From the NCBI RefSeq assembly GCF_042453785.1, contig NC_091662.1:1493001-1557000 (forward strand): a DNA stretch of 64,000 nucleotides, in the 5' to 3' direction. Positions 60,530-64,000 of the stretch are shown here, in pieces. This DNA comes from Malus domestica. Lineage: Eukaryota; Streptophyta; Magnoliopsida; Rosales; Rosaceae. The translations under genes were made by a program, and so were the position numbers. The notes under the pieces were generated by a model that worked only from the letters and a program-made list of their open reading frames with translations, was not told the DNA's origin and did not search any database. Each line of letters opens with the position of its first letter. The stretch's first letter is position 1.

Positions 60530-61320
60530 TTGCTGAATCCGAGTTTGTTGCTCCAACCATTACCAAACTAATACATATTCCGTTTAGTACTTCAGGTGCT
60601 TATGTTGAGTATAATGTAAATCTCATAGTGGATCAATTCCAACGAGCCTTTCTTTCGGCATCAATGGGAAAATAAAACGAAGCACCTAACAATGTATCTT
60701 CATAGACTAAGAAATACGAGATTTCCTTTTTCATTTTGGGGTGATGGAGGAATCGTACCATTCGAGCCTTTTTTTTTCATGTTTTTCCTGGAGGTCTAGA
60801 GAAAGCAACAATCAATAGGATTTTCCCAATCCTCAATTTCCGAAAGGAAGAATGTGAAATTCTTTTTCCTTTCTGCAGAAACCAGGAGATTTCAAATAGG
60901 TTATACCATATCGACCGTCCAATCAACAAAGATCTGATGAATGACCACTTTTTGAGCCTACAAAAGGAAATTCCATTAGAACATATAACAGAGGAGTGAA
61001 TGAGGGAATACGAGACCATAAGAAGGAATTCATAGAACTTCATATTCTAGTACCAAAGGATGAGGTATGTGGATAATAAAAATAATACAAAAATAATGTA
61101 AAAAGAATAATTAGTCATATGGATATGTAAAATACAGGATTTCCAATCCTAGCAGGAAAATGAGGGAAACAAATACTCACTTTAAAGTGGGTAAACATAA
61201 TTTCATACTCGATCTCATAGATAAATATAGAATTCTGTCGGATACAGTTTTCTTTCGATTTCTCCCTTGTAACCGTTACCCGCAAGTGTGTCTGCACTCC
61301 CAAACTGACTTGACGAGGGA
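60530..61320. other. Unexplained stretch, possibly organelle-derived
   Basis: Unlike the flanks, this stretch has long pieces that translate to ordinary-looking, low-bias protein on either strand: plus strand about 60730-60960 reads SFWGDGGIVPFEPFF and, in another frame, FRKEECEILFPFCRNQEISN; plus strand about 60530-60665 reads [17 protein letters not shown]. Composition and the frame changes are what I would expect of an old plastid or mitochondrial insertion, but I could not match it to a named organelle gene. An unrecognised host pseudogene is an alternative. Confidence 0.3.
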
Positions 61321-61329
61321 TCCATTCTC

Positions 61330-61400
61330 ATGAACAAACACAACCCCTACACACACCTAGTAGCACAACAAACACAATCCCTACACACACCTAGTAGCAC
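61330..61400. repeat. Short tandem repeat, about 35 bp, two copies
   Basis: Two head-to-tail copies of 'aacacaa(c/t)ccctacacacac' followed by 'ctagtagcac'. No coding value. Confidence 0.7.
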
Positions 61401-62042
61401 CCCTTCCTGCATATCCATACAAGACACGAGTAGGCAGGTCAAGGTCCTACGAGGTACCCACTACTCGGAGTACCCTCCCAAAATGAAAAAAATGTGTCTG
61501 TCAAGTTCAATTCTTTTTAGATGGGTTGGTCAAGTTTGACTAGAAATATTATGCTTACACATAAGACAATCCCTCTTTTCGAAAGCTTCGCAGGGACTAT
61601 TTTACGACGACAGACGATCGCATGTAGGGGTTTAAACGTTGACACAATTTGAGGGTATTTTTGTAATTTTTTCTTTATTTAACAAAGATTCTTAATAGAA
61701 TAACTAAAATGAATGATAATGGACAAACTATGAATCAATCTCACAAACTATTTTGACTAAAAAACTTATTATATATATTTTTAGAAATATATTACAGAAA
61801 AAATAAATTAAATAATAGAACTATGCAAGCGGGAGCAGCGTATCATCGGCCAACAGTGGTGGAGTCCCGAATCCAGCCAATTCTGCAGATAAGAAATGAC
61901 AGAGACAGATTGAGAGAGAGAGAGAGTCCCCCAAACACAATCATATACAAAAGCAAACACCCACTTTACTTTTAACACTTTAATCGAGTTCCGTGTCCCG
62001 ACGCTCCGCCGTCCGCCGCCGCCACCCGCAAAACACAGAACC
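61401..62042. other. CLC-g promoter and leader
   Basis: AT-rich spacer, then a GA microsatellite at about 61911-61926 and a C/G-rich leader (61980-62042) just before the start codon of the chloride channel gene. No other gene seen. Confidence 0.5.
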
Positions 62043-64000
62043 ATGTTCGTCGGCAGCCTCAATACGGCGGAGGACCCCGAATCCATCACCGCCCCGTTAA
62101 TCTCGCGCCAGCGATCCGCCCCGAACTCCACGTCGCAGGTGGCTCTGGTGGGCGCCAATGTCTGCCCGATCGAGAGCCTCGATTACGAGATTCTCGAGAA
62201 CGAGTTCTTCAAGCAGGACTGGCGGAGCCGCGGGAAGGTCCACGCGTTCCAGTACCTATTCATGAAGTGGGTCTCGTGTTTCCTCATCGGCATCGTTGTT
62301 GGACTCATCGGATTTTGCAACAACCTCGCTGTCGAAAACATCGCCGGAATTAAGTTCGTTGTCACTTCCAACATGATGTTGCAGCGCAGGTTGCTCTGAC
62401 TTTCACTTCAAGTTTGAATCTTGGTTGTTTTTTCTTTGGATTTTTGTCTTCAATTTTGTTTTGTTTTTTTTTTTTTTGGTTGTTGTTGGGGATTTACAGG
62501 TTTTGGCTGGCTTTTGCTGTCTTCTTCTTGTCGAATTTTGGTCTCACTCTGTTTGCGGTTGTGATCACGGCTTTGGTGGCGCCGGCGGCCGCGGGCTCCG
62601 GTATACCGGAGGTGAAGGCTTACCTGAACGGCGTCGATGCGCCCAGAATATTTTCCATTAAGACTTTGTTTGTTAAGGTGACTTACTAACTCTGAGATTG
62701 TGTTTGTAAGTGCTTTTGTTGTGTAAGTGAATTGCTTGTTAGCAAAGCTGCTTTTGCCAATTCCAAGTTTGAATTGGGTTTTGCTTAATTTGTGTGAAAG
62801 TTAGCAACTTGATAGTTTATGAATTCAACCATGTAATCTGAACTTACACATTGAGATAATTATGAATTCTGCATATGAAAATTTAGGAATTGAACCGAAA
62901 TTCGATTTGCTAAATTTCAGATTTTTCTTTTGTTTCAGATTGTTGGTAGTGTTACTGCAGTGTCATCGTCTCTTCTTATCGGAAAGGCAGGGCCCATGGT
63001 GCATACCGGTGCATGTGTTGCATCATTGGTGGGTCAGGGAGGATCGAAGAAGTATGGCTTGACATGGAAATGGCTGCGATACTTCAAGAATGATCGTGAC
63101 CGTAGGGATCTCGTAACGTGTGGAGCAGCTGCTGGAATTGCTGCCTCTTTCCGTTCCCCTGTTGGTGGTGTACTCTTTGCATTTGAAGAAATGGCATCTT
63201 GGTACACTAACTTCTCTATCTGAACTCGTTTGTTTTGTTGTTGCTTTCGTTTGTAGTAGAAGTAAGAATGATTTCTGTTAGACTCAATTATTGACCTACT
63301 CGTGAAATACGGGTGCAAAATGGATTTCCAATTATATTTCTTGCATTTAACCCAAGTGTTTCCGTTTGTTTCAATATTCAATACCTAACCATACGTCTTG
63401 GATCCAGCAGATTGGCACATATTTATCTAACCGAGTTTTTGTTTTGTAGGTGGAGAAGTGCACTTCTGTGGAGAGCTTTCTTTACAACTGCTCTAATCGC
63501 GATTGTACTTCGAGCTCTGATTGATGTTTGCTACAGCGGGAAATGTGGGCTATTTGGTACTGGGGGGCTGATAATGTTTGATGTTTATTCAGCTAGTATA
63601 TCATATCACATTACCGATGTGCCTCCTGTGCTCCTCCTTGGCTTTGTAGGCGGCATGTTGGGCAGCCTATACAATTCTCTATTAACAAGAGTTCTCCGAG
63701 TATACAATATCATCCATGAGTAAGCGCTTCAGCTTAGTGACGTCTGCACAGATTAGTATATGTAAGATGTTCTGAAAACCCATAATTTGCTGACTGACGT
63801 TCCCTTGATGTTTTCCTTTGTCCAGGAGAGGTGTCATGTATAAAATTCTTATAGCTTGCACAATCTCCGTTTTCACATCTTGTCTTCTCTTTGGATTACC
63901 ATGGCTTGCATCTTGTCGACCTTGCCCACCTCATGCAGCAGAAGCCTGCCCTACGATTGGACGGTCTGGTAACTACAAGAAGTTTCAGTGCCCTCCTGGT
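62043..64000 (+). CDS. CLC-G: Vacuolar chloride channel CLC-g, 5' part
   Basis: Tonoplast anion channel or exchanger of the CLC family; the gene is cut by the window end. Exons: 62043-62389, 62500-62677, 62939-63201, 63450-63719 and 63826 to beyond 64000, GT-AG and in phase. The N-terminus TSQVALVGANVCPIESLDYE matches Arabidopsis CLC-g closely. Selectivity motif GSGIPE at about residue 148: Ser, not the Pro of nitrate-selective CLC-a, so chloride is expected. GKAGPMVHTGA at about 190: the gating glutamate of GKEGP is Ala (residue about 192), as I recall for Arabidopsis CLC-g. GGVLFAFEEMASWWRSALLW and the Cys-rich loop CRPCPPHAAEACPTIGRSGN follow. The C-terminal membrane helices and CBS domains lie outside. 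In Arabidopsis CLC-g helps exclude chloride under salt stress. Confidence 0.93.

Noticed and set aside
60777-61043. Minus-strand 88-codon frame as part of plastid rpoC2 or ycf2
   Set aside because: Compared from memory with those proteins and found no match; kept only as an unidentified, possibly organelle-derived stretch.

Overview
The window is nuclear DNA from a eudicot plant. Genes have many short introns with GT-AG borders, non-coding leader exons and long AT-rich spacers, and every recognisable protein resembles its Arabidopsis orthologue. Several short dispersed repeats, in particular a palindromic element ending in TTTTCGTTAAAG present three times, look like those abundant in apple and pear, so I infer Rosaceae, probably tribe Maleae. 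That placement rests on recall and no search was run.

Layout. 1-4.2 kb: type-B monogalactosyldiacylglycerol synthase (minus). 8.7-11.7 kb: a domesticated Mutator transposase of the MUSTANG type with an N-terminal PB1 domain (plus). 12.3-14.2 kb: a small RING-H2 protein (minus) with a decayed duplicate of its last exon behind it. 14.2-20.3 kb: gene-poor, holding MITE-like and SINE-like repeats. 20.4-24.5 kb: vacuolar H+-pyrophosphatase (plus). 25.6-27.9 kb: two arogenate dehydrogenase domains joined by one intron (plus). 28.07-30.42 kb: a 2.36-kb hAT element with perfect 8-bp target duplications and four internal tandem units of about 347 bp. 31.3-31.9 kb: single-exon LEA_2 membrane protein (minus). 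32.2-36.0 kb: broken Ty1/copia fossil with a nested DNA element. 37.7-40.3 kb: TOC90 plastid import receptor (plus). 41.3-41.8 kb: doubtful small spliced gene (minus). 42.6-43.7 kb: ARM-repeat protein (minus). 48.2-50.9 kb: purple acid phosphatase PAP26 (plus), followed at 51.5-53.0 kb by a truncated tandem pseudogene copy. 54.0-57.9 kb: SYT5-type synaptotagmin, exon 1 of which lacks a GT donor (minus). 60.5-61.3 kb: unexplained stretch that might be organelle-derived. 62.0-64.0 kb: 5' half of vacuolar chloride channel CLC-g (plus, cut by the window edge).

The genes are independent housekeeping and transport genes and do not form a cluster. Three of them (MGD2/3-type synthase, PAP26 and the vacuolar pyrophosphatase) are linked to phosphate-starvation physiology in Arabidopsis; their proximity may be chance. 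Most of what is unusual is structural: gene fragments duplicated in tandem and decaying, palindromic insertions in introns, and a transposon that carries its own tandem array. I found no convincing new biological system. Exon borders were assigned by reading splice consensus and checking that the reading frame stays open across each join.
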